Source: Schaedlerella sp.
Lineage (GTDB): Bacteria > Bacillota > Clostridia > Lachnospirales > Lachnospiraceae
Assembly (NCBI GenBank): GCA_020024595.1
Contig: JAHHTO010000066.1
Location: 1 to 13,008 of the forward strand
Reading direction: 5' to 3'
DNA: 13,008 nucleotides
In this document: positions 7,011 to 13,008 of the stretch, one piece after another
Numbering within the stretch: the stretch's first letter is position 1
Layout: every line of letters starts with the position of its first letter
Program-made: the position numbers and the translations under genes
Notes under the pieces: generated by a model
What the model was told of the DNA's origin: nothing
The model's database searches: none
Seen by the model: the letters and a program-made list of their open reading frames with translations, nothing else

Positions 7011-7042
7011 AAAGCAGCTTCTTAGGAAGTTGTTTTTTCTTT
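7011..7042 (+). terminator. Rho-independent terminator of the BMC unit
   Basis: The stem CAGCTTC/GAAGTTG (7015-7021 with 7026-7032) has a TTAG loop and is extended by A-U pairs. It is followed by six T and TCTTT-like sequence. It lies about 30 nt after the second BMC stop codon and closes that unit. Confidence 0.8.
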
Positions 7043-7068
7043 GGCTTATATGTTGCAGAAATTATATA
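7041..7068 (+). promoter_or_regulatory. Possible promoter of the MATE gene
   Basis: TTGGCT (7041-7046) and TATATA (7063-7068) are 16 nt apart, directly after the BMC terminator and 30 nt before the MATE start codon. The match is moderate. It is supported mainly by the need for a promoter between the terminator and the gene. Confidence 0.35.
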
Positions 7069-7097
7069 GATTGATGGGGATGAATAGGAGGATTGTT

Positions 7098-8462
7098 ATG
7101 AAGACGGTACAAAAAGACATGACAACCGGTAATCCAGGGAAAATTATTCTGGATTTTACATTTCCTATTTTTTTAGGGAATGTATTCCAGCAGTTTTACA
7201 ATATGGCGGATACAGTAATTGTTGGAAAGTTTGTAGGAACAAAAGCATTGGCGGCTGTTGGAAGTACAGGAACGATTATGTTTCTGATTCTGGGATTCAT
7301 GCTTGGTATGACGGCTGGATTTACAGTGTTGACTGCGCAGAAATTTGGGGCGGGTGATCTGAAGGCCATGCGACAGACGGTTGGCGGTGCAGTTCTCTTA
7401 AGTGTGACTGTGACAATTATATTGACAGTAAGCAGCATGTTGTTTATGAAACCACTGCTTCATTTTATGCAGACACCGGCAGATATTTTTGCGGATGCAT
7501 ACTCGTATATTATGGTCATTTGTGCAGGAATTGCAGCACAGATGTTGTATAATTTATTGGCCAGCATTCTGAGGGCCCTTGGAAATAGTAGGGTTCCTTT
7601 GTACTTTTTGATATTATCAGCACTTTTGAATATTGTACTGGATCTGGTGTTGATTATTGTGTTCCACATGGGAGCAGCGGGAGCTGCATATGCAACAGTA
7701 ATTTCACAAGGAATTTCGGGATTGTTGTGTCTTCTCTATATCGTGAAAAAGATTCCAATCCTCAAGATGGAGAGAGAGGATTGGCGGCCGAAGAAACATT
7801 TGCTTAAGATGCAGTTTGCAGTTGGGTTTCCGATGGCTCTGCAATTTTCAATCACCGCAATTGGAACCATGATGGTGCAGACATCTTTGAATATGCTTGG
7901 CTCGACTTTGGTTGCTGCATTCACGGCAGCATCGAAGATTGAACAGGTCGTAAGCCAGGCATTTGTGGCGCTTGGAACAACACTGGCAACTTATTCTGCA
8001 CAGAATGTGGGGGCGGGTAAAGTAACACGGATCCGTAAGGGATTTCGTGCTGCTACAAGTATGGCCTCTGTTTATGCAATTGTAACCGGAGTTCTGATCA
8101 TGTTCGTTGGTAAGTATATGACCTATCTGTTCGTTTCCAGGAATGTGCAGGAGATTATGGCTGCGGTAGATATCTATCTGAAATGTGCCGGTATTTTCTT
8201 TATTCCACTTGCGGTGGTCAATTTGTATCGAAATGGAATTCAGGGGATGGGATATGGTCTGCTTCCAATGATGGCAGGTGTAGCAGAACTGATCGGAAGA
8301 GGCATTGTAGCAGTTCTTTCGGCTGAAAAGAAGAGTTATCTGGGGGTCTGTATGGCAGGTCCGACTGCATGGGTTTTTGCAGCTGTATTGTTGCTTGTCA
8401 TGTATTTTTATATTATGAAGCATGATATAAGTGAAAAGATACCAGAGCGAAAGAAAGAGTGA
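7098..8462 (+). CDS. MATE-family multidrug/cation antiporter
   Basis: A 454-residue integral membrane protein of the MATE family, which exports organic cations, drugs or metabolites in exchange for Na+ or H+. About 12 hydrophobic segments are visible. The N-terminal signature PIFLGNVFQQFYNMADTVIVG (23-43) is followed by the family pattern of a VG.FVG..ALAAVG turn, and length and layout are those of the DinF/NorM-like clostridial group. The start at 7098 is chosen because AGGAGG (7086-7091) is 6 nt upstream. A TTG at 7041 would begin inside the terminator of the preceding unit and add residues unlike the family. The substrate cannot be read from the sequence. The gene appears monocistronic and shares a downstream hairpin with the convergent deacetylase gene. 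Confidence 0.92.
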   Translation: MKTVQKDMTTGNPGKIILDFTFPIFLGNVFQQFYNMADTVIVGKFVGTKALAAVGSTGTIMFLILGFMLGMTAGFTVLTAQKFGAGDLKAMRQTVGGAVLLSVTVTIILTVSSMLFMKPLLHFMQTPADIFADAYSYIMVICAGIAAQMLYNLLASILRALGNSRVPLYFLILSALLNIVLDLVLIIVFHMGAAGAAYATVISQGISGLLCLLYIVKKIPILKMEREDWRPKKHLLKMQFAVGFPMALQFSITAIGTMMVQTSLNMLGSTLVAAFTAASKIEQVVSQAFVALGTTLATYSAQNVGAGKVTRIRKGFRAATSMASVYAIVTGVLIMFVGKYMTYLFVSRNVQEIMAAVDIYLKCAGIFFIPLAVVNLYRNGIQGMGYGLLPMMAGVAELIGRGIVAVLSAEKKSYLGVCMAGPTAWVFAAVLLLVMYFYIMKHDISEKIPERKKE

Positions 8463-8495
8463 AAACCTGTTATAGTTGCAGGCGGTTATTTATAA

Positions 8496-8526
8496 AAATC
8501 AGCTGGCAGTTTCTGTCAGCTGATTT
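8496..8526. terminator. Bidirectional terminator between MATE and deacetylase genes
   Basis: A 14-bp stem (8496-8509 with 8513-8526, one G-U pair) has a 3-nt loop. On the minus strand it is followed by TTTTTATAA, a good terminator tail for the deacetylase gene. On the plus strand it follows MATE with a poorer TTTAATGTTTT tail. The hairpin overlaps the last codons and stop of the deacetylase gene. Confidence 0.8.
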
Positions 8527-9365
8527 AATGTTTTAAAGGTATAGCCCATCTCTTCCCATTTGCTTAGGAGCTCATCCAGAATCTCAGCGTTTGTTTTGGA
8601 TGTGCTGTGAAGAAGTATGATGGCACCGGGATGAACTCTGCCTAGTAGCTTTTCAAAGGCTTCCTCCTTTGTGGGCTGGTTATTTTCATACCAATCTACA
8701 TAAGCAAGGCTCCAGAAAAAAGTATGGTAACCCATATCTTTTGCCATCTGTAGATTGGCTTCATTATATTTTCCTTGAGGCGGACGATAGAATCGGGTCA
8801 TTTCTTCACCGGTAATTTGTTTGTATTGTGTTTCCACATCTTTTAATTCTTTTTCAAAGGCCTCTTTTGTGGCAATCTGTGACATGTCCGGGTGATGGTA
8901 TGTATGATTACCGACAGTATGTCCTTCCTCTCTCATACGCTTGATCAAATCAGCATTTTTTTCAAGATACGTACCTACAACAAAAAATGTTGCAGGAACA
9001 TGATGCTTTTTTAAGGCATCTAGAATTGCCGGTGTATTTCCGTTTTCAAAACCGGCATCAAAGGTGAGATAGAGTACTTTTTCATCCGTATCTTCTGCAT
9101 AGTATGCGTTGTATTTTTTTAGCTCTTCATAGGAGGCGTTGGCAATAGGCGGTTCTCCGTCTTGTTGAAAACTTAAGCCCCAGTTTCCTTCAGCAGAGGT
9201 CATAGCTATTTCAGGAAAAAAGTGATTCTTTGCTCGTGCTGTAAGGTTCCCGATTAGAAAAGCCATGGCGAATAGAAGAACTGTGTGGGTAATTTTTTTC
9301 ACTCTTTTCCATTGTGACTTTTGAAACGAAAATTGTTTCCGGGGCATGAATTCAGATTGGCTCAT
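8499..9365 (-). CDS. pdaA: PdaA-like polysaccharide deacetylase (spore cortex)
   Basis: This 288-residue NodB-fold deacetylase has a short basic N-terminus and one membrane segment (about 26-42, THTVLLFAMAFLIG), so the domain should face outside the membrane. It probably removes acetyl groups from muramic acid in peptidoglycan, the PdaA step towards muramic-delta-lactam in spore cortex. The NodB motifs are visible: motif 1 TFDAG (101-105), metal histidines H154 and H158 in NHTYHHPD, motif 3 RPPQGKY (194-200), VDW (223-225) and LLH (251-253). The second motif-1 aspartate is Ala104; B. subtilis PdaA also departs from the usual TFDDG there (TFDN). Stretches such as HPGAIILLHS and NAEILD closely recall PdaA. 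AGGTG lies 4 nt before the ATG. A sigma-G/F-like promoter fits this role. Another peptidoglycan or chitooligosaccharide deacetylase is the alternative. Confidence 0.88.
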   Translation of the reverse strand: MSQSEFMPRKQFSFQKSQWKRVKKITHTVLLFAMAFLIGNLTARAKNHFFPEIAMTSAEGNWGLSFQQDGEPPIANASYEELKKYNAYYAEDTDEKVLYLTFDAGFENGNTPAILDALKKHHVPATFFVVGTYLEKNADLIKRMREEGHTVGNHTYHHPDMSQIATKEAFEKELKDVETQYKQITGEEMTRFYRPPQGKYNEANLQMAKDMGYHTFFWSLAYVDWYENNQPTKEEAFEKLLGRVHPGAIILLHSTSKTNAEILDELLSKWEEMGYTFKTLNQLTETAS

Positions 9366-9386
9366 GGTTCACCTACGTTTTTGTTT

Positions 9387-9416
9387 TAATATATTCTGGA
9401 AGAAGGTGAAGTATTC
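9387..9416 (-). promoter_or_regulatory. Sigma-G/F-like forespore promoter of pdaA
   Basis: Read on the minus strand, GAATA (9416-9412) and TATATTA (9393-9387) are separated by 18 nt. The B. subtilis sigma-G consensus is about GHATR, 17-18 nt, CATNHTA, so only one position of the -10 differs. The implied start near 9380 leaves a short leader holding the ribosome binding site. No good sigma-A pair is seen here. B. subtilis pdaA is known to be sigma-G dependent. Confidence 0.5.
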
Positions 9417-9431
9417 GTGGTGTTATCGTAA

Positions 9432-9460
9432 ATGAAAGGAAATATCTGAGATGATATACT
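9432..9460 (+). promoter_or_regulatory. Promoter of the HAD phosphatase gene
   Basis: TGATATACT (9452-9460) is an extended -10 element, with ATGAAA (9432-9437) 17 nt upstream as a partial -35. A start near 9467 gives a leader of about 60 nt. The ATG at 9451 lies inside this promoter, which supports the later start codon at 9526. Confidence 0.55.
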
Positions 9461-9525
9461 TTACATTTTCAAAGAGGCGTGGTAAAGTTTTGGAGGAAAT
9501 TTGGATAGGAGTAGGAGAGAATACA

Positions 9526-10317
9526 ATGGAAAAAGCAGCATTGTTTTTTGATATTGATGGAACTATTTTAAGTAATGATACTCATACGATACCACAGAGT
9601 GCGATACATGCGATGATCGAAGCACAGCAAAATGGACATTTATTATTTATCAATACTGGACGGACCATCTGTGCCTTGCCGAGAAAAATTTATGCAGTTG
9701 ATTTTGATGGTTATCTGTGCGGCTGTGGCTGTTATCTTGTGTACAGAGACGAGGTATTGCTAGAAAGTCATCTGGAGTTGGAACGTGGGAATGAAATCCT
9801 AGAAAAAGTCTGGGAGTGCAATCTGGGTGTTGTATTGGAAGGTACGAAAGATGTTTATTTTCCAGAACAGCAGTCCCGGTTTGCAGAGTTAGAGCGTGCA
9901 AGGATGCATTTGGGAGAACTTGGACTTGGTAGGAACTTGTACATTGAAAGTAAAGAATGCATTTATGATAAATTATTTCTCTATGCAGATGAAAAAAGTG
10001 ATAAAGAAGCACTTTTTAAATATGTAGAATCTGATATGGAAGTTATTGATCGGGGAAATGATACGTATGAAGTGGTTCAGAAGAAGTTTTCCAAAGCAAC
10101 TTCTTGTGATTTTATTTTGAAGAAATTCGGTCTCTCAAAAGAATGTGCATATGTGTTTGGAGATAGTTTGAATGACTTGTCTATGTTTGAGTATGCGAAA
10201 CATACGATTGCGATGGGGGAACATGCGAAAGGGCTGGAGCCATATACGGAGTTTGTAACGAAAAAGGTTGAAGAAGACGGAATTGCATATGCAATGAAAC
10301 ATTATGGGCTCATATAA
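9526..10317 (+). CDS. Cof-type HAD-superfamily phosphatase
   Basis: A 263-residue cytosolic hydrolase of the Cof/YidA-like HAD family (type IIB cap), which dephosphorylates small metabolites such as sugar phosphates or cofactors. Motif I is FFDIDGTIL (7-15), with nucleophile D9 and acid/base D11. Motif II is INTGR, with the catalytic Thr. A conserved lysine lies in KKFSKATS, the substrate- or core-region stretch before motif IV, GDSLNDLSMF, which holds the Mg2+ aspartates. Length is typical. The start is set at 9526 because AGGAGA (9513-9518) lies 7 nt before it and the frame upstream overlaps the promoter. The true substrate cannot be deduced. It is divergent from pdaA and convergent with aroB. 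Confidence 0.9.
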   Translation: MEKAALFFDIDGTILSNDTHTIPQSAIHAMIEAQQNGHLLFINTGRTICALPRKIYAVDFDGYLCGCGCYLVYRDEVLLESHLELERGNEILEKVWECNLGVVLEGTKDVYFPEQQSRFAELERARMHLGELGLGRNLYIESKECIYDKLFLYADEKSDKEALFKYVESDMEVIDRGNDTYEVVQKKFSKATSCDFILKKFGLSKECAYVFGDSLNDLSMFEYAKHTIAMGEHAKGLEPYTEFVTKKVEEDGIAYAMKHYGLI

Positions 10318-10342
10318 TCAGGAGAGAGGTATGAAAAAAGAA

Positions 10343-10384
10343 GCGATGAGATATCGAAAAGGATATCGTTCATCGCTTTTTTTT
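10343..10384. terminator. Bidirectional terminator between HAD and aroB genes
   Basis: GCGATGAGATATC (10343-10355) pairs with 10362-10376, leaving a 2-nt bulge and a 6-nt loop. Eight T follow on the plus strand. On the minus strand the other side gives TTCTTTTTT, so the hairpin can serve both the HAD gene and aroB. It abuts the aroB stop codon. Confidence 0.85.
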
Positions 10385-11438
10385 AAATATTTCCTGCATC
10401 TCTAAAGAATTCTGTGCTGGCAGGAGAAATGTAACTGTCTCCGATTGCGTGGAGAAGAATGAGATTCAGGTGGTTATTCAGGTTCTTTTTATCCAGTTGA
10501 ATTGCATGAAGTAAATGCTCGATCGGAAGTCCGCATTCGTAGGGAAGATGGTAGGCGATCAAAACTTTTCTGATTTTTTCGGCGGTGCCCACAGGGGTCA
10601 GCCCTTGTTGTTCTGACAGTCTGCTGATCTGGTACATGCCGATGGCAACGGCTTCTCCGTGACTTTCTCTTTCATAGTGATAGTATTGCTCGATTGTGTG
10701 TGCTAGCGTATGACCAAAATTCAGAAGCATTCGTTCTCCGGTATCAAATGGATCTTTTTCTACAATCATTCGTTTGATATTTACACAACGAAAAATAATT
10801 TCCGGCAACATATCTTTCAAATTTGAAAAAGAGTTTTTGTCTTTTAAGATTTCAAATAATGAGGCATCTTTGATACAGCCGTATTTAATTACCTCACCCA
10901 TGCCATCATTGACAAAACGTACAGGAAGGGTAGTGAGTGTATCGGGATCAATGAGTACCAACTTCGGATGATAGAATGCTCCTATTAAATTTTTCCCTTG
11001 AAGTAAATCGACAGCAACCTTTCCACCGACAGAAGAGTCTACCTGTGCCAACAAGGAGGTTGGAATCTGCACAAACTTTACACCACGCAGATAGGTTGAA
11101 GCAGCAAATCCGGTAAGATCTCCAATGACACCGCCACCAAGCGCAATGATTAAATCACTTCTGGAAATTTCGGCATGTAGCATTGCCTGATAAATCTTTG
11201 GAAGTGATTCAAAACTCTTAGTAGATTCACCGTGGGGAAGCACGAAAGAATGGCATTCCCATTCGGACAGAGCAGAAAGCAAAGTTTTTCCGTAAAGCGG
11301 AAATACATTGTCATCTGAAATGATAAAAATTCGTTTTCCGGAAAAAATTTGTGTGATGTAGTTTCCTGCGTATGGGAGAATCCCGTTTTCAATATAGATT
11401 GAATAGCTGTTTTCTTTCAGATTCACTGTTAGTTCCAT
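10383..11438 (-). CDS. aroB: 3-dehydroquinate synthase
   Basis: AroB converts DAHP to 3-dehydroquinate using NAD+ and a divalent metal, the second step of the shikimate pathway. The 351 residues match the family. Visible motifs are the NAD-binding GGGVIGDLTGFAAS (101-114), PTSLLAQVDSSVGGK (126-140) and KNLIGAFYHP (149-158). Metal ligands are E182 (in GEVIKYG), H243 (in NFGHTLAH) and H260 (in SHGEAVAIGM). The C-terminal DKKN...LNLILL stretch is also present. The start at 11438 is preferred over 11459 because GGAGA sits 7 nt upstream and the product then starts MELTVNL, as is common in the family. It lies 23 nt after aroF on the same strand, so both are co-transcribed. Confidence 0.96.
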   Translation of the reverse strand: MELTVNLKENSYSIYIENGILPYAGNYITQIFSGKRIFIISDDNVFPLYGKTLLSALSEWECHSFVLPHGESTKSFESLPKIYQAMLHAEISRSDLIIALGGGVIGDLTGFAASTYLRGVKFVQIPTSLLAQVDSSVGGKVAVDLLQGKNLIGAFYHPKLVLIDPDTLTTLPVRFVNDGMGEVIKYGCIKDASLFEILKDKNSFSNLKDMLPEIIFRCVNIKRMIVEKDPFDTGERMLLNFGHTLAHTIEQYYHYERESHGEAVAIGMYQISRLSEQQGLTPVGTAEKIRKVLIAYHLPYECGLPIEHLLHAIQLDKKNLNNHLNLILLHAIGDSYISPASTEFFRDAGNI

Positions 11439-11461
11439 AATATTATCTCCATATATCACTC

Positions 11462-12475
11462 TTATAAAGTTTTGCCAACTACTTCCGCAATTTGTCGGAT
11501 TTGTTTTAGAAGTTCGCTGTATTTTTCGGGTTTTAAAGATTGGGCACCATCACAAAGCGCACATTCCGGGTTATTATGTACTTCTATCATCAGCCCGTCG
11601 GCACCTGCAGCAATTGCTGCTTTTGCCATAGGTTCCACAAGCCACCATTTTCCGCCTGCATGGCTGGGGTCGATGATAACCGGAAGGTGGGTCTTCTTAT
11701 TCAGTACCGGAATACTCTGCAGATCCAATGTGTTCCGTGTGTAGGTTTCAAAGGTGCGGATACCACGCTCACAGAGAATGACATTTTCATTGCCGGCTGC
11801 CATAATATATTCTGCAGACATGATCCATTCTTCGTATGTAGCATTCAAACCACGTTTTAATAGAATTGGACGATTCAGTTTGCCTAGTTGTTTGAGTAAG
11901 TCAAAATTTTGCATATTTCTGGCGCCGATTTGGATCAAATCGACCTTTTCATTGAAAATATCCAGATGGTCAGTGGACATCAATTCAGTTACAATAGGAA
12001 GTCCGGTTTCTTTCTTGACGGCACAGAGGATGTCCAGACCTTCCAGACCAAGCCCCTGGAAAGAATAAGGACTGGTTCTTGGCTTGAATGCTCCACCTCG
12101 GAGCATATTTGCTCCAGAAGCTTTGGCTGCTTGTGCAATTTCGAGTACCTGTTCGTAAGATTCTACAGAACAAGGACCTGCGATCAGTGCCAGATGCCCG
12201 TCACCGATTTTGACGCCGGATACGTCGATGATAGAATTTTCGGGATGAAATGCGCGATTAGCCAATTTGTAAGGTTCTTGTACATGCATGACTCGGTCAA
12301 CGGAAGCATCTACTTCAAAGAGTCTGGAATCAACGGAAGTTGTATCACCGATGCAACCGATGATGGTCATTTCTGCACCGCGGACAGTATGGGTATCCAG
12401 TCCGTGTCTTTTGATCATATGTTCTACACGGGAAATATTTTCTTCACTGGTGCGTGGTTTTAATACGATAATCAT
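11462..12475 (-). CDS. aroF: 3-deoxy-7-phosphoheptulonate (DAHP) synthase, type I-beta
   Basis: The enzyme condenses phosphoenolpyruvate with erythrose 4-phosphate to DAHP, the committed step of aromatic amino acid synthesis. At 337 residues it matches the Thermotoga maritima enzyme. Its metal ligands fall at the same positions: C102 (in AGPCSVES), H272 (in DPSHAGGKWW), E298 and D309. KPRTSPYSFQG (131-141) is the substrate-binding region. Residues 1 to about 70 form the ferredoxin-like N-terminal domain that in T. maritima mediates feedback inhibition by Tyr and Phe, so allosteric control is likely here too. GGAGGAGTT (12489-12481) is a strong ribosome binding site. It is the first gene of an aroF-aroB operon with its own promoter about 170 nt upstream. 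Confidence 0.96.
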   Translation of the reverse strand: MIIVLKPRTSEENISRVEHMIKRHGLDTHTVRGAEMTIIGCIGDTTSVDSRLFEVDASVDRVMHVQEPYKLANRAFHPENSIIDVSGVKIGDGHLALIAGPCSVESYEQVLEIAQAAKASGANMLRGGAFKPRTSPYSFQGLGLEGLDILCAVKKETGLPIVTELMSTDHLDIFNEKVDLIQIGARNMQNFDLLKQLGKLNRPILLKRGLNATYEEWIMSAEYIMAAGNENVILCERGIRTFETYTRNTLDLQSIPVLNKKTHLPVIIDPSHAGGKWWLVEPMAKAAIAAGADGLMIEVHNNPECALCDGAQSLKPEKYSELLKQIRQIAEVVGKTL

Positions 12476-12642
12476 AATATAACTCCTCCATTCAGTGGTA
12501 GATATTGAGTACTACAAATTTACGGTTGAAAATGCAGAAAGACACATTCCATCTTATTCTAATATAAAATGTTCTGCGTATAAAGAAAATTCAAAAATAT
12601 TTTTCACACTGCAAGACTTTACCCGTTTAAAGTACGAAAATA
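12476..12642 (-). other. Long AT-rich 5' leader of aroF-aroB
   Basis: From the predicted transcription start near 12642 to the aroF start codon is about 167 nt with no credible gene. It contains a 6-bp ACTTTA/TAAAGT hairpin near its 5' end. A larger interrupted pairing (GCAGA..ACATT with AATGT..TCTGC) occupies the middle. No T-box signature, no run of aromatic codons and no U-tailed terminator was found, so attenuation is possible but unsupported. Confidence 0.35.
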
Positions 12643-12648
12643 TAATTT

Positions 12649-12677
12649 ATAATAAAACAACATTTTCGGAATGTCAA
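12649..12677 (-). promoter_or_regulatory. Sigma-A promoter of aroF-aroB
   Basis: On the minus strand TTGACA (12677-12672) and TATTAT (12654-12649) are 17 nt apart, a near-perfect vegetative promoter. It points at aroF. Confidence 0.75.
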
Positions 12678-12735
12678 TAAATACACTTTAAAAACAGAAA
12701 TTAGTGTGGACAGTTATGAAAAGTGAAATTCCGGG

Positions 12736-12764
12736 TTGTCGGGATAATCGGTGACAGTTATAAT
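12736..12764 (+). promoter_or_regulatory. Sigma-A promoter of the ClC gene
   Basis: TTGTCG (12736-12741) and TATAAT (12759-12764) are 17 nt apart, 30 nt before the ClC start codon. It is divergent from the aroF promoter, from which it is about 60 bp away. Together they fill the 12490-12793 gap, in which no gene is seen. Confidence 0.75.
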
Positions 12765-12793
12765 AAATAAAGAAATAAAATGAGGTGGTGGCA

Positions 12794-13008
12794 ATGACAA
12801 AAAATACTTCTTATACACTTAAGCGTGCTAGACGTTTTCCTGTCATTTTGATCGGAGAGGGACTTTTGGTCGGAGGCATTGGTGGTCTGATTGTTCTGGC
12901 TTACCGAGTGGCACTTAGCTATGCGGGAGAATGGCTGAATATCATTCTTTCTTATATAAAAGGAAAGCCTTTCGCAATTTTTGGCTGGTTTGCGGTATTG
13001 ATATTGTT
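12794..13008 (+). CDS. ClC-family chloride channel/exchanger, N-terminal part
   Basis: The first 71 codons of a membrane protein that continues past the window. After a basic N-terminus (KRARRF, 10-15) comes the segment LIGEGLLVGGIGGLIVLAYR. This matches the glycine-rich first helix and YR turn at the start of ClC H+/Cl- exchangers (ClcA-like). The next segment (FAIFGWFAVLIL) begins the second helix. The selectivity-filter motifs (GSGIP, GREGP) would lie beyond the window, so the assignment rests on the N-terminal pattern only. AGGTGG (12783-12788) lies 5 nt before the ATG, and a consensus-like promoter lies just upstream. Confidence 0.65.
   Translation, partial: MTKNTSYTLKRARRFPVILIGEGLLVGGIGGLIVLAYRVALSYAGEWLNIILSYIKGKPFAIFGWFAVLIL

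Noticed and set aside
7041..7097. TTG start for the MATE gene at 7041
   Set aside because: It would begin within the terminator tail of the BMC unit. The ATG at 7098 has a perfect AGGAGG at good spacing.
7848..8423. 191-codon antisense frame within the MATE gene
   Set aside because: Its composition, rich in His, Cys and Asn, is that of a reverse-complement shadow, and the sense gene is clear.
12520..12552. Leader peptide (10 codons, two Phe) on the minus strand in the aroF leader
   Set aside because: There is no convincing ribosome binding site, no run of aromatic codons and no terminator/antiterminator pair nearby.
12476..12642. T-box riboswitch upstream of aroF
   Set aside because: The conserved T-box AGGGTGGNACCGCG-like sequence is absent.
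12495..12680. 61-codon plus-strand frame between aroF and the ClC gene
   Set aside because: It covers the aroF promoter and leader, has a poor start context and an AT-driven composition.

Overview
The window looks like a low-GC, spore-forming Firmicute of the Clostridia, most likely a gut Lachnospiraceae. The grounds are roughly 40% GC, strong AGGAGG-type ribosome binding sites, short intergenic gaps with U-tailed hairpins, a PdaA-type spore-cortex deacetylase, a DAHP synthase of the Thermotoga/Bacillus type, and an araBDA operon with a non-classical ribulokinase. The genus cannot be fixed from the sequence alone. No tRNA, rRNA, CRISPR array, insertion sequence or phage gene was seen.

Layout. 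Bases 1-300 hold the terminator of a gene outside the window and an extended -10 promoter. A monocistronic DAACS-family symporter follows (307-1503), closed by its own terminator. Next is a catabolic operon for L-arabinose: an FGGY sugar kinase acting as ribulokinase (1747-3345), L-ribulose-5-phosphate 4-epimerase AraD (3402-4097) and L-arabinose isomerase AraA (4128-5624). Together they turn arabinose into xylulose 5-phosphate. A 17-bp hairpin with a U-rich tail follows araA and lies inside the 5' end of an A24 prepilin-peptidase-like gene (about 5632-6195).

The most unusual part is 6209-7042. It is a self-contained transcription unit with a near-consensus promoter, two small bacterial microcompartment (BMC) shell-domain proteins and a terminator. 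No vertex protein, signature enzyme or other shell gene is nearby. The second protein has a cysteine at the pore position, in a setting like the Fe-S-binding pore of PduT.

A MATE efflux pump (7098-8462) converges on a PdaA-like deacetylase (8499-9365, minus strand), and the two share a bidirectional terminator. The pdaA upstream region carries a good match to a forespore sigma-G/F promoter. Divergent from it is a Cof-type HAD phosphatase (9526-10317). This gene converges on an aroF-aroB operon (minus strand, 12475-10383) encoding the first two steps of the shikimate pathway. aroF is driven by a TTGACA-17-TATTAT promoter and has a leader of about 165 nt. The window ends in the first 71 codons of a ClC-type chloride channel/exchanger with its own promoter.

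Most units are independently transcribed housekeeping or catabolic genes. The two items most worth follow-up are the orphan BMC pair and the symporter, whose substrate- and cation-binding residues depart from the dicarboxylate-transporter pattern.
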